A stretch of DNA of 64,000 bases from positions 1 to 64,000 of the forward strand of contig NZ_LAYY01000013.1 of the NCBI RefSeq assembly GCF_000986785.1. The letters run 5' to 3'. The notes beneath the pieces were generated by a model that had not been told where the DNA came from, ran no database searches, and worked only from the letters and a program-made list of their open reading frames with translations. Below are positions 26,261-35,635 of this stretch, in pieces (within the stretch, counting starts at the first letter, position 1; each line of letters opens with the position of its first letter). The stretch comes from Mesobacillus campisalis. Its GTDB lineage: Bacteria; Bacillota; Bacilli; Bacillales; Cytobacillaceae. The position numbers and the translations under genes were made by a program.

Positions 26261-27238
26261 GTGCAAAGAGAAGATGTTGTGATTGTCGGCGGAGGACCAT
26301 GTGGACTTGCCGCTGCCATCGCGATAAAGAAAATAGGGAAAAATCCCGTCATCATAGAAAAAGGGAATATTGTAAACGCAATTTTTCATTACCCTACCCA
26401 CCAAACGTTTTTCAGCAGCAGTGAAAAGCTTGCTATCGGGGACATCCCCTTCATTATCGAAGGCCATAAGCCCAAACGGAATCAGGCCCTCGTCTATTAC
26501 CGTGAAGTAGTCAAACGGGAAAATCTCCGGGTCCACTCTTTTGAAAAAGTGGCTTCAGTCATAAAAGATGAAGATGGATCCTTTACTGTCGTATCCGATA
26601 AGAATGAATACAAGGCGGATTATGTGGTCATAGCCACCGGCTATTATGACCATCCCAATTATATGGGGGTGCCGGGGGAAGATCTGCCAAAGGTATTTCA
26701 TTATTTTAAAGAAGCGCATCCCTATTTTGACAAGGATGTGGCGGTTATAGGAGGCAAAAATTCAAGTGTCGATGCAGCCCTGGAACTCAACAAGGCTGGG
26801 GCGAGGGTGACCGTTTTATATCGCGGGTCCCATTACTCAAGCAGCATCAAGCCGTGGATATTGCCGGAGTTTGACTCGCTTGTCAGAAGCGGCGCAATCA
26901 AGATGGAATTCAACGCCCATCTGCGGAAAATCGGAGACCATGAGCTCGTCTACGAAAAAGAGGGAAATATTAATAAGCTGAGAAATGACTTTGTATTTGC
27001 CATGACCGGATACCATCCAGACCACTCCTTCCTTAGGGGGATGGGGATCGGTATTGACGAAGCCACGGGCAGGCCCATTTATAATGAAGAAACGATGGAA
27101 ACGGACGTAGGTGGAATTTTCATTGCAGGGGTCATTGCAGCAGGCAACAATGCCAATGAAATCTTTATTGAAAACGGCCGTTTTCATGGCGGGCAGATCG
27201 CCGACGCCATTAAGAACAGGGAAGCAGGAGCCCATTAA
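26261..27238 (+). CDS. ypdA: YpdA, NADPH-dependent bacillithiol disulfide reductase
   Basis: A 325-residue FAD-dependent pyridine nucleotide-disulfide oxidoreductase of the YpdA/Bdr family, which reduces bacillithiol disulfide with NADPH in Firmicutes. The FAD-binding motif is VGGGPCG (9-15), with C14 at the position reported as critical in YpdA; a second nucleotide-binding motif, VIGGKNSSVDAA, is mid-protein. GTG at 26261 has AAGGAG upstream. A bidirectional terminator separates it from convergent ansA. Confidence 0.9.
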   Translation: MQREDVVIVGGGPCGLAAAIAIKKIGKNPVIIEKGNIVNAIFHYPTHQTFFSSSEKLAIGDIPFIIEGHKPKRNQALVYYREVVKRENLRVHSFEKVASVIKDEDGSFTVVSDKNEYKADYVVIATGYYDHPNYMGVPGEDLPKVFHYFKEAHPYFDKDVAVIGGKNSSVDAALELNKAGARVTVLYRGSHYSSSIKPWILPEFDSLVRSGAIKMEFNAHLRKIGDHELVYEKEGNINKLRNDFVFAMTGYHPDHSFLRGMGIGIDEATGRPIYNEETMETDVGGIFIAGVIAAGNNANEIFIENGRFHGGQIADAIKNREAGAH

Positions 27239-27271
27239 AAAGAGGCAGACTGGGAACAGTCTGCCTCTTTT
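27238..27271. terminator. Bidirectional terminator between ypdA and ansA
   Basis: AAAAGAGGCAGACT pairs perfectly with AGTCTGCCTCTTTT around GGGAAC. A-rich and T-rich ends on both sides allow it to stop transcription of both convergent genes. Confidence 0.9.
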
Positions 27272-27274
27272 CTG

Positions 27275-28246
27275 TCATAAACGGAACATATCTTCCATTT
27301 CCTTCATGTCGCTGGTTCTGGCGAGGGCAATCAATAGCTTGATGCGCGCCTTTTGCCCATTAAGCCCGTTTGAGAAAATAACACCCAATTCCCTCAAATG
27401 CTTGCCCCCTCCTTCATAGGCATATACATCCTGCACAATGCCGTTGAAGGCGCGGGAGACAATCACCACTGGAATATTGCTGCTGATTAATTGGGTGATG
27501 CCTTCCACTGCCGCCGGAGGAAGATTTCCTTGGCCCAGTGCTTCTATCACGACACCATCAACCTGAAGGGCCTTGGCTGCCAGAAGCAGGGAAGAATCCA
27601 TTCCTGCATGGGCCTTGACAAGGACAACCTTTTTATCAATACTCGAGATCTTGTAATACTCCCGATGGGCCGGGACATGATGGAAAAAGATTCCTCTCTT
27701 GGTGACAATGCCAATAGGTCCGTACTGAGGACTCTGGAACGTCGAGACATTGCTGGTATGCGTTTTGGTAACATTGTCTGCCGTATGGATTTCATCATTC
27801 AGCACCACGAGGACGCCTTTTCCCTGTGCCTCCTGGCTGGTAGCCACGCGAATGGAAGAAATAAGGTTATAGAGCCCGTCCGATCCAATTTCATTGCTGG
27901 ACCGCATGGCTCCAGTCACTACGATTGGAAAATCCGCCTGCAAGGTCAAATCGAGAAAATAGGCGGTTTCCTCAAGTGTGTCCGTTCCATGTGTAATAAC
28001 AGCTCCATCAATTCCTCCCCTGCTTTGGTAATCTTCAATCAACCCCTTGAGGATCATCATTTCATTTGGAGTGATATGGGGGGATGGCAGATGGAACGGC
28101 TCCTCAACAATCAAGTTGCCAAGGCTGCTGAGCAGCAGGGCTTCATCTGTCAAAGGGTTCTTGGCCCCCGGCTTAACAGCCCCGCTTTTATCCTCACTCA
28201 TTGAGATTGTCCCGCCAGTATGAATGAGCAGTATATTCTTTTTCAT
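27275..28246 (-). CDS. ansA: Type I L-asparaginase
   Basis: A 323-residue cytoplasmic-type asparaginase that hydrolyses asparagine to aspartate and ammonium. The two active-site signatures are IHTGGTISM near residue 10 and ITHGTDTLEETAYFL near 85-100. There is no signal peptide. ATG at 28246 is chosen because GGAGGGG lies 7 bases upstream on the minus strand; longer in-frame starts are unsupported. The gene is monocistronic and divergent from prsW. No ansB-type aspartase lies next to it. Confidence 0.94.
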   Translation of the reverse strand: MKKNILLIHTGGTISMSEDKSGAVKPGAKNPLTDEALLLSSLGNLIVEEPFHLPSPHITPNEMMILKGLIEDYQSRGGIDGAVITHGTDTLEETAYFLDLTLQADFPIVVTGAMRSSNEIGSDGLYNLISSIRVATSQEAQGKGVLVVLNDEIHTADNVTKTHTSNVSTFQSPQYGPIGIVTKRGIFFHHVPAHREYYKISSIDKKVVLVKAHAGMDSSLLLAAKALQVDGVVIEALGQGNLPPAAVEGITQLISSNIPVVIVSRAFNGIVQDVYAYEGGGKHLRELGVIFSNGLNGQKARIKLLIALARTSDMKEMEDMFRL

Positions 28247-28341
28247 AAATTTCCCCTCCGTGCATTCAGTTAAAAGTAGCCATTTAATTTCTCTCCATAA
28301 CATGATACGATGATTAAAACAAATTGAAAAGAGGATAACTG

Positions 28342-29037
28342 ATGCTGGGAATTGTTACTGCGGGGATTGCTCCCGGACTGGCTCTGCTAAGTTATTTTTA
28401 TTTAAAAGACCAATACGGTTCAGAGCCGTTTTCAATAGTCTTTAAAACCTTCATTGCCGGCGCCTTGCTTGTTTTCCCCATCATGTTCATCCAATATGTT
28501 CTTGATGCCGAAAATGTGCTCCAGGGCCGGCTGTTTGAACCATACCTGGCAATTGGCTTCCTTGAGGAATTTTTTAAATGGTTTATCCTTTATTATACTG
28601 TCTTTCAGCATGTTTCCTTTGATGAGCCATATGATGGAATCGTTTATGGTGCTTCTGTATCTTTGGGATTTGCTTCCGTTGAAAACATCTTTTACCTGTT
28701 TGCCAACGGTTTGGAATATGCGATAGGGAGGGCCCTTCTCCCAGTATCGAGCCATGCGCTGTTTGGGGTGATTATGGGCTACTATATGGGCAAAGGCAAA
28801 TTTTCGGAGGGCAGTTCCCATAAATGGCTGATATTGTCGCTGCTCGTTCCTTTTCTCCTTCACGGAAGCTATAACTATATTCTCCTCACGCTGGAGGATT
28901 GGCTTGTGCTGATGATTCCGTTCATGATTTTCCTTTGGTACCTGGGCCTCAAAAAGGTCAAAAAGGCCAGGAAGCTGAGCGACCAGCACTTTGAAAATAA
29001 CTTAATCATCGAAAAAACCTTCATTTCTGGTAAATGA
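28342..29037 (+). CDS. prsW: Site-1 protease PrsW (anti-σW processing)
   Basis: A 231-residue membrane metalloprotease of the PrsW family, distantly related to CAAX proteases. In B. subtilis it starts cleavage of the anti-sigma factor RsiW. About eight hydrophobic segments are visible; the conserved EE pair is in [13 protein letters not shown] and another family motif is [13 protein letters not shown], with a conserved [11 protein letters not shown]. The RsiW/σW genes are not in this window. The end of the gene is also the left arm of its terminator. Confidence 0.92.
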   Translation: MLGIVTAGIAPGLALLSYFYLKDQYGSEPFSIVFKTFIAGALLVFPIMFIQYVLDAENVLQGRLFEPYLAIGFLEEFFKWFILYYTVFQHVSFDEPYDGIVYGASVSLGFASVENIFYLFANGLEYAIGRALLPVSSHALFGVIMGYYMGKGKFSEGSSHKWLILSLLVPFLLHGSYNYILLTLEDWLVLMIPFMIFLWYLGLKKVKKARKLSDQHFENNLIIEKTFISGK

Positions 29038-29047
29038 AGGTTTTTTT
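29012..29047 (+). terminator. Terminator overlapping the prsW 3' end
   Basis: AAAAAACCTTCATTT pairs perfectly with AAATGAAGGTTTTTT around CTGGT. The left arm and loop code for the last residues of PrsW. Confidence 0.85.
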
Positions 29048-29139
29048 ATTTTAACAAGCTTTTTGCATAAAAGTAAATTTGTAACAAAAAATAGGTTTAA
29101 TCTTAAATCTTATTATTTTCACAACTAGGGGGGTCATGA

Positions 29140-29994
29140 GTGAAATTCAAGTTGCTAATCAAATTGCTTGCTGTTTTTGTAATGGTGATGGCTATCATCC
29201 CATACAGCAGCAACGGGCAGCGTGCTGCAGCGTTTTCTGACCAGGTGATCCAGCAGGGCGCCGTTGGGGATGATGTTATTGAGCTGCAATCAAGGCTGCA
29301 GTATCTAGGTTTTTACAATGGAAAAATCGATGGTGTCTTCGGGTGGGGGACTTATTGGGCGTTAAGGAATTTTCAGTATGAATTCGGCCTTAAAGTGGAC
29401 GGGCTTGCTGGAGAAGAGACGAAAAACAAACTGGTAAAAGCCTCCAAATACAATAAAAGCCATGTAAAAGAACAAATCAGAAAGGGCAATAAGTTTACAC
29501 ATTATGGCGGGACCGACCTTAATAAACAAACTGCGCCAAAACCAAAGGCTCCGGCACAGGGCCAGGCTGGAAATCAGCCGGCACCACAACAGGGAGCTGC
29601 TCCAGACAAGGTTACTGCAGCCAATACGCCAAATGGATTCTCCCAGAATGATATCCAATTGATGGCGAATGCTGTTTATGGAGAAGCTCGGGGTGAACCT
29701 TATATTGGCCAGGTTGCTGTGGCAGCGGTCATTCTAAACAGGGTTGAAAGCGCGACATTCCCGAACACGGTATCCGGGGTCATTTTCGAACCGCTTGCCT
29801 TTACAGCAGTTGCTGATGGGCAAATCTGGCTGACGCCGAATGAAACAGCAAGAAAGGCTGTCCTTGATGCCATTAATGGCTGGGATCCCACGGGGGAAGC
29901 GATGTATTACTTCAATCCTGATACAGCTACCAGTGCATGGATTTGGGGCAGGCCGCAAATAAAGAAAATTGGGAAACATATTTTTTGTAAGTAG
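29140..29994 (+). CDS. sleB: Spore cortex-lytic enzyme SleB
   Basis: A 284-residue germination lytic transglycosylase. It has a signal peptide (about 1-32), a peptidoglycan-binding domain with repeats (about 36-95), a proline/glutamine-rich linker (about 125-160) and the catalytic Hydrolase_2 domain (about 170-284) with the glutamate in NAVYGEARGEP. It degrades cortex muramic-δ-lactam peptidoglycan at germination. The GTG start has AGGGGGG upstream. ypeB follows after 11 bases and is required for SleB localisation. A weak σG-like pair (TGCATA at 29064, AAAAATA at 29087) lies upstream. Confidence 0.95.
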   Translation: MKFKLLIKLLAVFVMVMAIIPYSSNGQRAAAFSDQVIQQGAVGDDVIELQSRLQYLGFYNGKIDGVFGWGTYWALRNFQYEFGLKVDGLAGEETKNKLVKASKYNKSHVKEQIRKGNKFTHYGGTDLNKQTAPKPKAPAQGQAGNQPAPQQGAAPDKVTAANTPNGFSQNDIQLMANAVYGEARGEPYIGQVAVAAVILNRVESATFPNTVSGVIFEPLAFTAVADGQIWLTPNETARKAVLDAINGWDPTGEAMYYFNPDTATSAWIWGRPQIKKIGKHIFCK

Positions 29995-30005
29995 AGGTGA
30001 GGAAT

Positions 30006-31355
30006 TTGCTTAGAGGAATACTCATTGCCGTCTTAACTATCGGTATAGCCGGAACCGCCATTTGGGGTTACCAGGAGCACCGTGAAAAAAATGCAATCCT
30101 GCAAAATGCAGAGAATAATTATCAGCGTGCGTTTCATGATTTGACCTTCCAGGTAGACCTTTTGAATGACAAAATAGGAACGGTCTTGGCCATGAACTCA
30201 AGAAGTTCCTTGTCTCCAGGCCTCGCTGAAGTTTGGAAAATAACTTCCCAGGCGCATAATGATGTCGGGCAGCTGCCCCTGACCCTTGTTCCGTTTAATA
30301 AAACAGAAGAGTTTCTTGCAAATATCGGGAACTTTTCCTACAAGGCGGCAGTCCGCGACCTTGATAAAGAGCCGCTAACGGATGAAGAGTACAACACGCT
30401 AAAAAAACTTTACAAGGAATCGGCAAAAATACAAAATGATTTAAGAGAAGTGCAGCACATGGTGCTTGATAACCACCTGACATGGATGGATGTCGAACTT
30501 GCTCTTGCTTCAGGAGATAAAGCAGCAGACAATACGATTATCAATGGCTTTAAAACGGTTGAAAAAACAGTGGAGAGTTATTCTGAAACAGAGTTTGGAC
30601 CAGGGATGGTCGGCATTCAGAAAAGTGACGAAAATTTTCAATACCTAAAAGGCAGGGAAATCACGGAGTCTAAAGCGGAGGAAATCGCCAGGAAATGGGC
30701 GTCCCCAGGGAAAGGGGCAGAAGTAAAGGTCACAGGAAATGGAGAAGGATCTGATTTTGGATTCTTCAGTGTTGCGATTGAGGATAACAGGAACAATACA
30801 CAATCCTCAATGGATATTACGAAAAAGGGTGGCTATCCTATTTGGTATATCGTTTCAAGGGATGTTGACCAGCAGAAAATCAGTCTCAATGATGCCAGCA
30901 ATAAAGCGATTGCTTTCCTGAAACAAAATCAGTTTGAAAATCTCGATTTATTTGAGAGTGCACAATATGATAATATGGGAGTCTTCACTTTTGTCGGCAC
31001 TCAAAACGAGACACGCATTTATCCGGATGCCATTCGGGTTAAGGTTGCCCTTGACAATGGGGATATCATCGGTTTTTCAGCAGAGGATTATTTGAAGTCC
31101 CATCATGTCAGGGAAGTTCCTCAGCCAAAAATCACTGCTGAAGAAGCCAAGAAAAAAGTGAACACCAATGTGAACATTATGGAAGAGCGAACCGCGGTCA
31201 TCCTGAATGATTTGAATGAGGAAGTTCTATGCCATGAGTTTACTGGAGTGCTTGACGAAGATACCTACCGGATTTATATCAATGCTGACAGCGGACTGGA
31301 AGAAAAAGTCGAGAAGCTGAATAATGCCGAACCCATATATGAGGATGCAGTTTGA
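30006..31355 (+). CDS. ypeB: YpeB, SleB partner protein in germination
   Basis: A 449-residue membrane-anchored protein needed for assembly and stability of SleB in the spore. It has one N-terminal segment (about 3-20), a long N-terminal region, and a C-terminal half with three PepSY-type domains (about 215-440). TTG at 30006 is chosen: GAGGTGAGG lies just upstream and the result MLRGIL matches the remembered B. subtilis start MIRGIL. A GTG at 29997 would place that binding site inside the gene. It is co-transcribed with sleB. Confidence 0.93.
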   Translation: MLRGILIAVLTIGIAGTAIWGYQEHREKNAILQNAENNYQRAFHDLTFQVDLLNDKIGTVLAMNSRSSLSPGLAEVWKITSQAHNDVGQLPLTLVPFNKTEEFLANIGNFSYKAAVRDLDKEPLTDEEYNTLKKLYKESAKIQNDLREVQHMVLDNHLTWMDVELALASGDKAADNTIINGFKTVEKTVESYSETEFGPGMVGIQKSDENFQYLKGREITESKAEEIARKWASPGKGAEVKVTGNGEGSDFGFFSVAIEDNRNNTQSSMDITKKGGYPIWYIVSRDVDQQKISLNDASNKAIAFLKQNQFENLDLFESAQYDNMGVFTFVGTQNETRIYPDAIRVKVALDNGDIIGFSAEDYLKSHHVREVPQPKITAEEAKKKVNTNVNIMEERTAVILNDLNEEVLCHEFTGVLDEDTYRIYINADSGLEEKVEKLNNAEPIYEDAV

Positions 31356-31448
31356 GGAGAAGCCTATGCTTTTCCTCTTTCTTTTTTTAGTTTAGAAGCA
31401 TAAACGTTCTTCCACCATCCAATAATAGGAAGGGAAGGTGAGACAAAA

Positions 31449-31631
31449 ATGAAGACCGTTGAAAGAATCCTGATTAAAATGGCAGTTATCCAATTTGTTT
31501 TTTTATTTTTGGCGCAATTATTCCTCCATCAGCTGGATGCCATTCCGGAGCTTAAGGTACTTGCCCAGTACGAAGGTGTTGTGAAGGACAAATCCGCAAA
31601 AACGGTTGAAACGATATGGAACAGCCGATAG
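31449..31631 (+). CDS. ypfB: YpfB, small membrane protein (DUF5359)
   Basis: A 60-residue protein with a single hydrophobic segment (about 9-28) and a charged tail. The family is conserved just before cmk in Bacillus; its function is unknown. A GGGAAGG-type site precedes the ATG. The usual neighbour ypfA (PilZ-domain c-di-GMP receptor) would lie between ypeB and this gene, but only 93 bases separate them here. Confidence 0.78.
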   Translation: MKTVERILIKMAVIQFVFLFLAQLFLHQLDAIPELKVLAQYEGVVKDKSAKTVETIWNSR

Positions 31632-31658
31632 CAGGAAATTAACCTGCTTTCTTTTTTT
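31630..31658 (+). terminator. Weak terminator after ypfB
   Basis: AGCAGG and CCTGCT form a 6-bp stem around AAATTAA, followed by T-rich sequence. Confidence 0.55.
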
Positions 31659-31681
31659 ATTGTTAGCCAGTTCAACTGTTG

Positions 31682-31690
31682 TGGTAAAAT
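31682..31690 (+). promoter_or_regulatory. Extended -10 promoter candidate for cmk
   Basis: TGGTAAAAT is one base from TGnTATAAT and lies 47 bases before the cmk start. Confidence 0.4.
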
Positions 31691-31737
31691 ATAAGATATA
31701 ATTAATTTCATCATTGTACAGGTTTACAGGAGGAAAT

Positions 31738-32418
31738 ATGAGTAAAAGAATTTCGATTGCAATAGACGGGCCGGCTGCTGCCGGGAAAAGCACGGTGGCC
31801 AAACGAGTGGCCGAAAACCTTGAGTACGTATATATTGACACAGGGGCCATGTACAGGGCGCTGACCCTGAAGGCCATTCTCCGTGGTGCCGATATGGATG
31901 ACCCGGCGCTTATAATGGACATTTTGGATGACACGGCCATCGAGCTGCTTCCAGGCAGTGAAGGACAGCTGGTCCTATTGGACGGGCAGGAAGTTACTGC
32001 CGAAATCAGGACTGCTGAAGTGACCAATAAAGTTTCTTATGTTGCCATTCATGAGGAAGTACGAAAGGAAATGGTCAAGAGGCAGCAGGAACTGGCAGCA
32101 AAAGGCGGCGTTGTGATGGACGGTCGAGATATCGGTACGCATGTCCTGCCAGATGCAGAGGTGAAGGTTTTCCTTCTTGCCAGTGTGGACGAAAGAGCAC
32201 AAAGGAGGCATGCGGAAAATCTCCAAAAGGGGTTTCCTTCGGACCTTGAACAGCTGAAGCAGGAAATTGCCCAGCGGGATAAAATAGACTCGGAGAGAAA
32301 GGTTTCCCCGCTCAAGAAAGCAGACGATGCGGTAGAGATCGATACAACATCCCTGTCGATCCAGCAGGTGGTCGACACGATTATGAAGCTTGCCACTGAA
32401 AGGATCGGATTAAATTGA
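31738..32418 (+). CDS. cmk: Cytidylate kinase
   Basis: A 226-residue (d)CMP kinase that phosphorylates CMP and dCMP with ATP. The P-loop is [14 protein letters not shown] near the N-terminus; [10 protein letters not shown] and [11 protein letters not shown] are substrate-binding motifs. ATG at 31738 has AGGAGG upstream and is chosen over an in-frame start at 31714. Its stop overlaps the TTG start of the acyltransferase gene by 4 bases. Confidence 0.96.
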   Translation: MSKRISIAIDGPAAAGKSTVAKRVAENLEYVYIDTGAMYRALTLKAILRGADMDDPALIMDILDDTAIELLPGSEGQLVLLDGQEVTAEIRTAEVTNKVSYVAIHEEVRKEMVKRQQELAAKGGVVMDGRDIGTHVLPDAEVKVFLLASVDERAQRRHAENLQKGFPSDLEQLKQEIAQRDKIDSERKVSPLKKADDAVEIDTTSLSIQQVVDTIMKLATERIGLN

Positions 32419-32996
32419 CCGTTTATGATTTTGCTAAATCCGTCGTATACGGAGTGTTTAAACCTTTATACCGCGTGGAGGCAACCGGCAGGGAGAACAT
32501 TCCTGCCGAGGGCGGAGTCCTTCTCTGCTCCAACCATATCGACAACTTTGACCCCATCCTCGTCGGGATGATGGCGCCAAGGCCTGTCTACTTTATGGCC
32601 AAGGAAGAACTATTCAAGGTGCCTGTGCTGGGGAAGCTGGTACCGCATTTGAATGCTTTTCCAGTAAAACGGGGAATGAGCGACCGTGAGGCATTAAGAA
32701 AAGGACTTGCAATTTTAAAAGAAGGAAAGGTTTTAGGTTTGTTTCCAGAGGGAACAAGAAGCAAGACGGGAGAACTTGGCAAGGGTCTTGCAGGTGCAGG
32801 TTTTTTTGCACTGAGGACTGATGCCCAAATCGTCCCGTGTGCCGTCATAGGGCCATATAAGCCGTTTCGCAAAGTCAGGGTCGTTTACGGGAAACCAATC
32901 GACTTTACCGGATTGAGACAAGGCAAAGGAAGCGCCGAGCAGGCTACCGAACTGATTATGTCTGAAATCCGCAAACTGATGGAAAGCAGCAAATAG
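32415..32996 (+). CDS. plsC: 1-acyl-glycerol-3-phosphate acyltransferase (PlsC family)
   Basis: A 193-residue acyltransferase that makes phosphatidic acid from lysophosphatidic acid at the membrane. The catalytic HX4D motif is SNHIDNFDP and the phosphate-binding motif is [13 protein letters not shown] at 32415 overlaps the cmk stop in a TTGA arrangement, so translation is coupled. B. subtilis, as I recall, has its plsC elsewhere, while several related genera have this cmk-plsC-ypfD order. Confidence 0.93.
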   Translation: MTVYDFAKSVVYGVFKPLYRVEATGRENIPAEGGVLLCSNHIDNFDPILVGMMAPRPVYFMAKEELFKVPVLGKLVPHLNAFPVKRGMSDREALRKGLAILKEGKVLGLFPEGTRSKTGELGKGLAGAGFFALRTDAQIVPCAVIGPYKPFRKVRVVYGKPIDFTGLRQGKGSAEQATELIMSEIRKLMESSK

Positions 32997-33137
32997 CTTC
33001 TGCTTGACAAATAGGCTCATTTGTAAGAAGTTAATGAAAAGAGATTTTTTTTGAATTTTTCCTATCTAATGTTAACAGTGTGATGTTCTGTCACATTCCT
33101 ATATTTTGGAGCAGTTATGGATTAAGGAGGAGTACAT

Positions 33138-34277
33138 ATGTCAGAAGATATGAACCAAATTGAAGTGGAAAACTTTGAGGCAGGAGACCGCGTCAAAGCC
33201 CAGGTAACAAAAGTGGAGGAAAAGCAAGTAATTGTCAACATCCAAAACAGCAAACTGGATGGAATCATTCCAATTAGCGAGCTTTCCAGCCTTCATATTG
33301 AAAAAGCGAGCGACGCAGTTAATGAAGGGGACGAGCTGGAGCTGGAAGTGCTGAAAGTAGAGGAAGATGCTCTGATTCTTTCCAAACGCAAAGTTGATGC
33401 GGAGAAAGCCTGGGACCAGCTGCAGGAAAAATTCGAAACCGGCGATATCTTTGAAGCCGAAGTTAAGGATGTTGTTAAGGGGGGCCTTGTCGTAGACCTT
33501 GGCGTTCGGGGGTTTGTGCCGGCATCATTGGTGGAGGCTCATTTTGTTGAAGATTTCTCTGATTATAAAGGAAGAAATCTGACTTTTAAAATCGTTGAAC
33601 TTGATAAGGAGAAAAACCGCCTGATTTTATCCCACCGTGCAGTTGTGGAGCAGGAGCAGTCAAGGAAGAAGCAGGACCTTCTTGAATCCCTGCAGGCAGG
33701 CCAGGTCATTGATGGAACTGTTCAGCGCATAACCGATTTTGGTGCGTTTGTGGATATCGGCGGAATTGATGGTTTGGTCCATATTTCCCAGCTGTCCCAC
33801 GAGCATGTTGAGAAACCATCCGATGTTGTCCAGGAAGGCCAGCCTGTCCAAGTGAAAGTCCTTAGTGTAGACCGTGATAATGAAAGAATCTCCCTGTCCA
33901 TTAAGGAAACACTGCCTGGGCCGTGGGCGGATATCGAAGAAAAAGCTCCAAAAGGCAGCACGCTTGAAGGAGTTGTAAAGCGCCTTGTCTCTTATGGTGC
34001 ATTTGTGGAGGTGTTCCCGGGTGTAGAAGGACTGGTACACATTTCCCAGATTTCGAACCGTCATATTGGGACGCCGCATGAAGTGCTTCAGGAAGGCCAG
34101 GAGATTAAAGTGAAGGTACTGGAGGTAAACAAGGAAGAGCAGCGCCTTTCACTCAGCATGAAAGAGTTTGAACCAAAAGAGGAGCAGGCAGCGACAGATT
34201 ACCAACTTCCTGAGGAAACAAAAGGATTCCAATTGGGAGAAATGATTGGTGACAAGCTAAAGAATCTTAAACGATAA
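33138..34277 (+). CDS. ypfD: YpfD, S1-domain RNA-binding protein (RpsA homologue)
   Basis: A 379-residue protein made of four S1 RNA-binding domains (about 12-82, 98-165, 184-252 and 270-340), homologous to ribosomal protein S1 but shorter than the six-domain E. coli protein. Repeated motifs such as [20 protein letters not shown] and [21 protein letters not shown] are visible. In B. subtilis it is not essential, and Firmicutes with strong ribosome binding sites need S1 less. A strong AAGGAGG site precedes ATG. Confidence 0.93.
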   Translation: MSEDMNQIEVENFEAGDRVKAQVTKVEEKQVIVNIQNSKLDGIIPISELSSLHIEKASDAVNEGDELELEVLKVEEDALILSKRKVDAEKAWDQLQEKFETGDIFEAEVKDVVKGGLVVDLGVRGFVPASLVEAHFVEDFSDYKGRNLTFKIVELDKEKNRLILSHRAVVEQEQSRKKQDLLESLQAGQVIDGTVQRITDFGAFVDIGGIDGLVHISQLSHEHVEKPSDVVQEGQPVQVKVLSVDRDNERISLSIKETLPGPWADIEEKAPKGSTLEGVVKRLVSYGAFVEVFPGVEGLVHISQISNRHIGTPHEVLQEGQEIKVKVLEVNKEEQRLSLSMKEFEPKEEQAATDYQLPEETKGFQLGEMIGDKLKNLKR

Positions 34278-34290
34278 TGGTGATGCAAAA

Positions 34291-35343
34291 GTGTCCAGAT
34301 CGAAGCGTAAAGCGGAACATATAGAGCTTGCCCTTGAAACAGGGCAGTTGCGCGGCTCGGGATTCGAGGAGGTTGCTTTCCTTCACCGGAGCATTCCAGA
34401 CACTTCGCATGATTCAATCGAATTGAAGACGAGAGTTGGCGAACTTGCTTTAAGTTCGCCAATTTTTATCAATGCGATGACCGGCGGAGGAGGGCGGCAA
34501 ACATATGAAATCAACCGGGATCTTGCCATTGCTGCCAGGGAGACGGGGGTAGGGCTGGCTGTCGGCTCGCAAATGTCCGCGCTTAAAAACCGGGAAGAAA
34601 TCTATACATATGAAGTGGTGCGAAAAGAAAATCCTGATGGGATTGTTTTTTCCAACCTTGGAAGTGAAGCAAGTGTGGAACAGGCGAAGGAAGCGGTAAA
34701 GATGGTGGATGCCGATGCTTTGCAGATCCACCTTAATGTGGTCCAGGAATTAACCATGCCGGAAGGAGACAGGGATTTCCGCGGAGTGCTCCACAGAATT
34801 GAAAAACTGGTTGACTGTCTTGATGTGCCGGTCATTGTTAAGGAAACAGGATTCGGAATGTCGATGGAAACAGTGGAGGCACTTAAAGGCGCAGGAGTAC
34901 TAGCGGTGGATGTCAGCGGGTATGGGGGGACAAATTTTGGGGCGATAGAAAACAGGCGAAGAGCAAAGAGCCTGCCATTTTTTGAAGAATGGGGCATCCC
35001 AACTGCTGTTTCGGTGGTTGAGGCAAAAGAGAGAAGCCAAAACATCCCCGTTATTGCTTCCGGGGGCATACAAAGCAGCCTCGATATTGCCAAGTCACTT
35101 GCTCTTGGTGCAGAGGCAGCAGCCCTTGCCGGCTACTTCCTCAAGGTACTTTCCCAGGAGGGGCGGGACGGGCTGATTGCCGAGATCACCAGTATCAAAG
35201 AGGAACTTAAGATGATTATGACAGCCCTTGGTGCCAACACAATAAAGGATCTCCAAAAGGTACCTCTCCTCATTTCCGGCCATACTTGGCATTGGCTCGA
35301 CCAACGGGGAATTGATACAAAAAAATATGCCCAACGCACATGA
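34291..35343 (+). CDS. fni: Type II isopentenyl-diphosphate delta-isomerase
   Basis: A 350-residue FMN- and NADPH-dependent enzyme that interconverts isopentenyl and dimethylallyl diphosphate, feeding hepS/hepT further along. Visible family features include RKAEHIELAL near the N-terminus, FINAMTGGG, HLNVVQEL and the FMN phosphate-binding region VIASGGIQSSLDIAKSLALG. GTG at 34291 follows GGTGAT with good spacing. It ends at a terminator shared with convergent ypzI. Confidence 0.95.
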   Translation: MSRSKRKAEHIELALETGQLRGSGFEEVAFLHRSIPDTSHDSIELKTRVGELALSSPIFINAMTGGGGRQTYEINRDLAIAARETGVGLAVGSQMSALKNREEIYTYEVVRKENPDGIVFSNLGSEASVEQAKEAVKMVDADALQIHLNVVQELTMPEGDRDFRGVLHRIEKLVDCLDVPVIVKETGFGMSMETVEALKGAGVLAVDVSGYGGTNFGAIENRRRAKSLPFFEEWGIPTAVSVVEAKERSQNIPVIASGGIQSSLDIAKSLALGAEAAALAGYFLKVLSQEGRDGLIAEITSIKEELKMIMTALGANTIKDLQKVPLLISGHTWHWLDQRGIDTKKYAQRT

Positions 35344-35344
35344 T

Positions 35345-35375
35345 AACAGCTTCTGCCTATGGCAGAAGCTGTTTT
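35345..35375. terminator. Terminator between fni and ypzI
   Basis: AACAGCTTCTGCC pairs perfectly with GGCAGAAGCTGTT around TAT and is followed by TT. It serves fni; reading the minus strand it also follows the ypzI stop. Confidence 0.85.
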
Positions 35376-35380
35376 ACATT

Positions 35381-35527
35381 TTAATAGCTGTCTTTTCCGT
35401 CATTTAACCTGCGCGCTTCCTCGGGGCTTTGCAATTTGGTCGCTCCTGGATAATGAAGGGCCTGGTCCCGGTCGGATTCCACCTGGCGGCTGCTTTTCAA
35501 TTTTTGTTCTTGTCTGTCTCGTCCCAT
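35381..35527 (-). CDS. ypzI: YpzI family small protein
   Basis: A 48-residue, very hydrophilic protein beginning MGRDRQEQKLKSS and containing VESDRDQALHYPGAT and PEEARRLND. It matches the YpzI family as I remember it; the function is unknown, though many Bacillus small proteins of this kind occur in spores. The minus-strand ATG at 35527 has a near-perfect GAGGAGGTG site 6 bases upstream, which is strong evidence that it is translated. It is convergent with fni and divergent from yphA. Confidence 0.82.
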   Translation of the reverse strand: MGRDRQEQKLKSSRQVESDRDQALHYPGATKLQSPEEARRLNDGKDSY

Positions 35528-35635
35528 TTTCACACCTCCTCTCCATTAACATGGGATTTCCCGAAAAGATTATGCAATAGGGATTAAAGTACATAACAGC
35601 GAGCCATAATGGAAATGATAGGAGGGGAAATGCAG

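Noticed and set aside
27491-28204. 237-codon plus-strand frame opposite ansA
   Set aside because: The asparaginase signatures on the minus strand are clear. This frame has no binding site and no recognisable domain.
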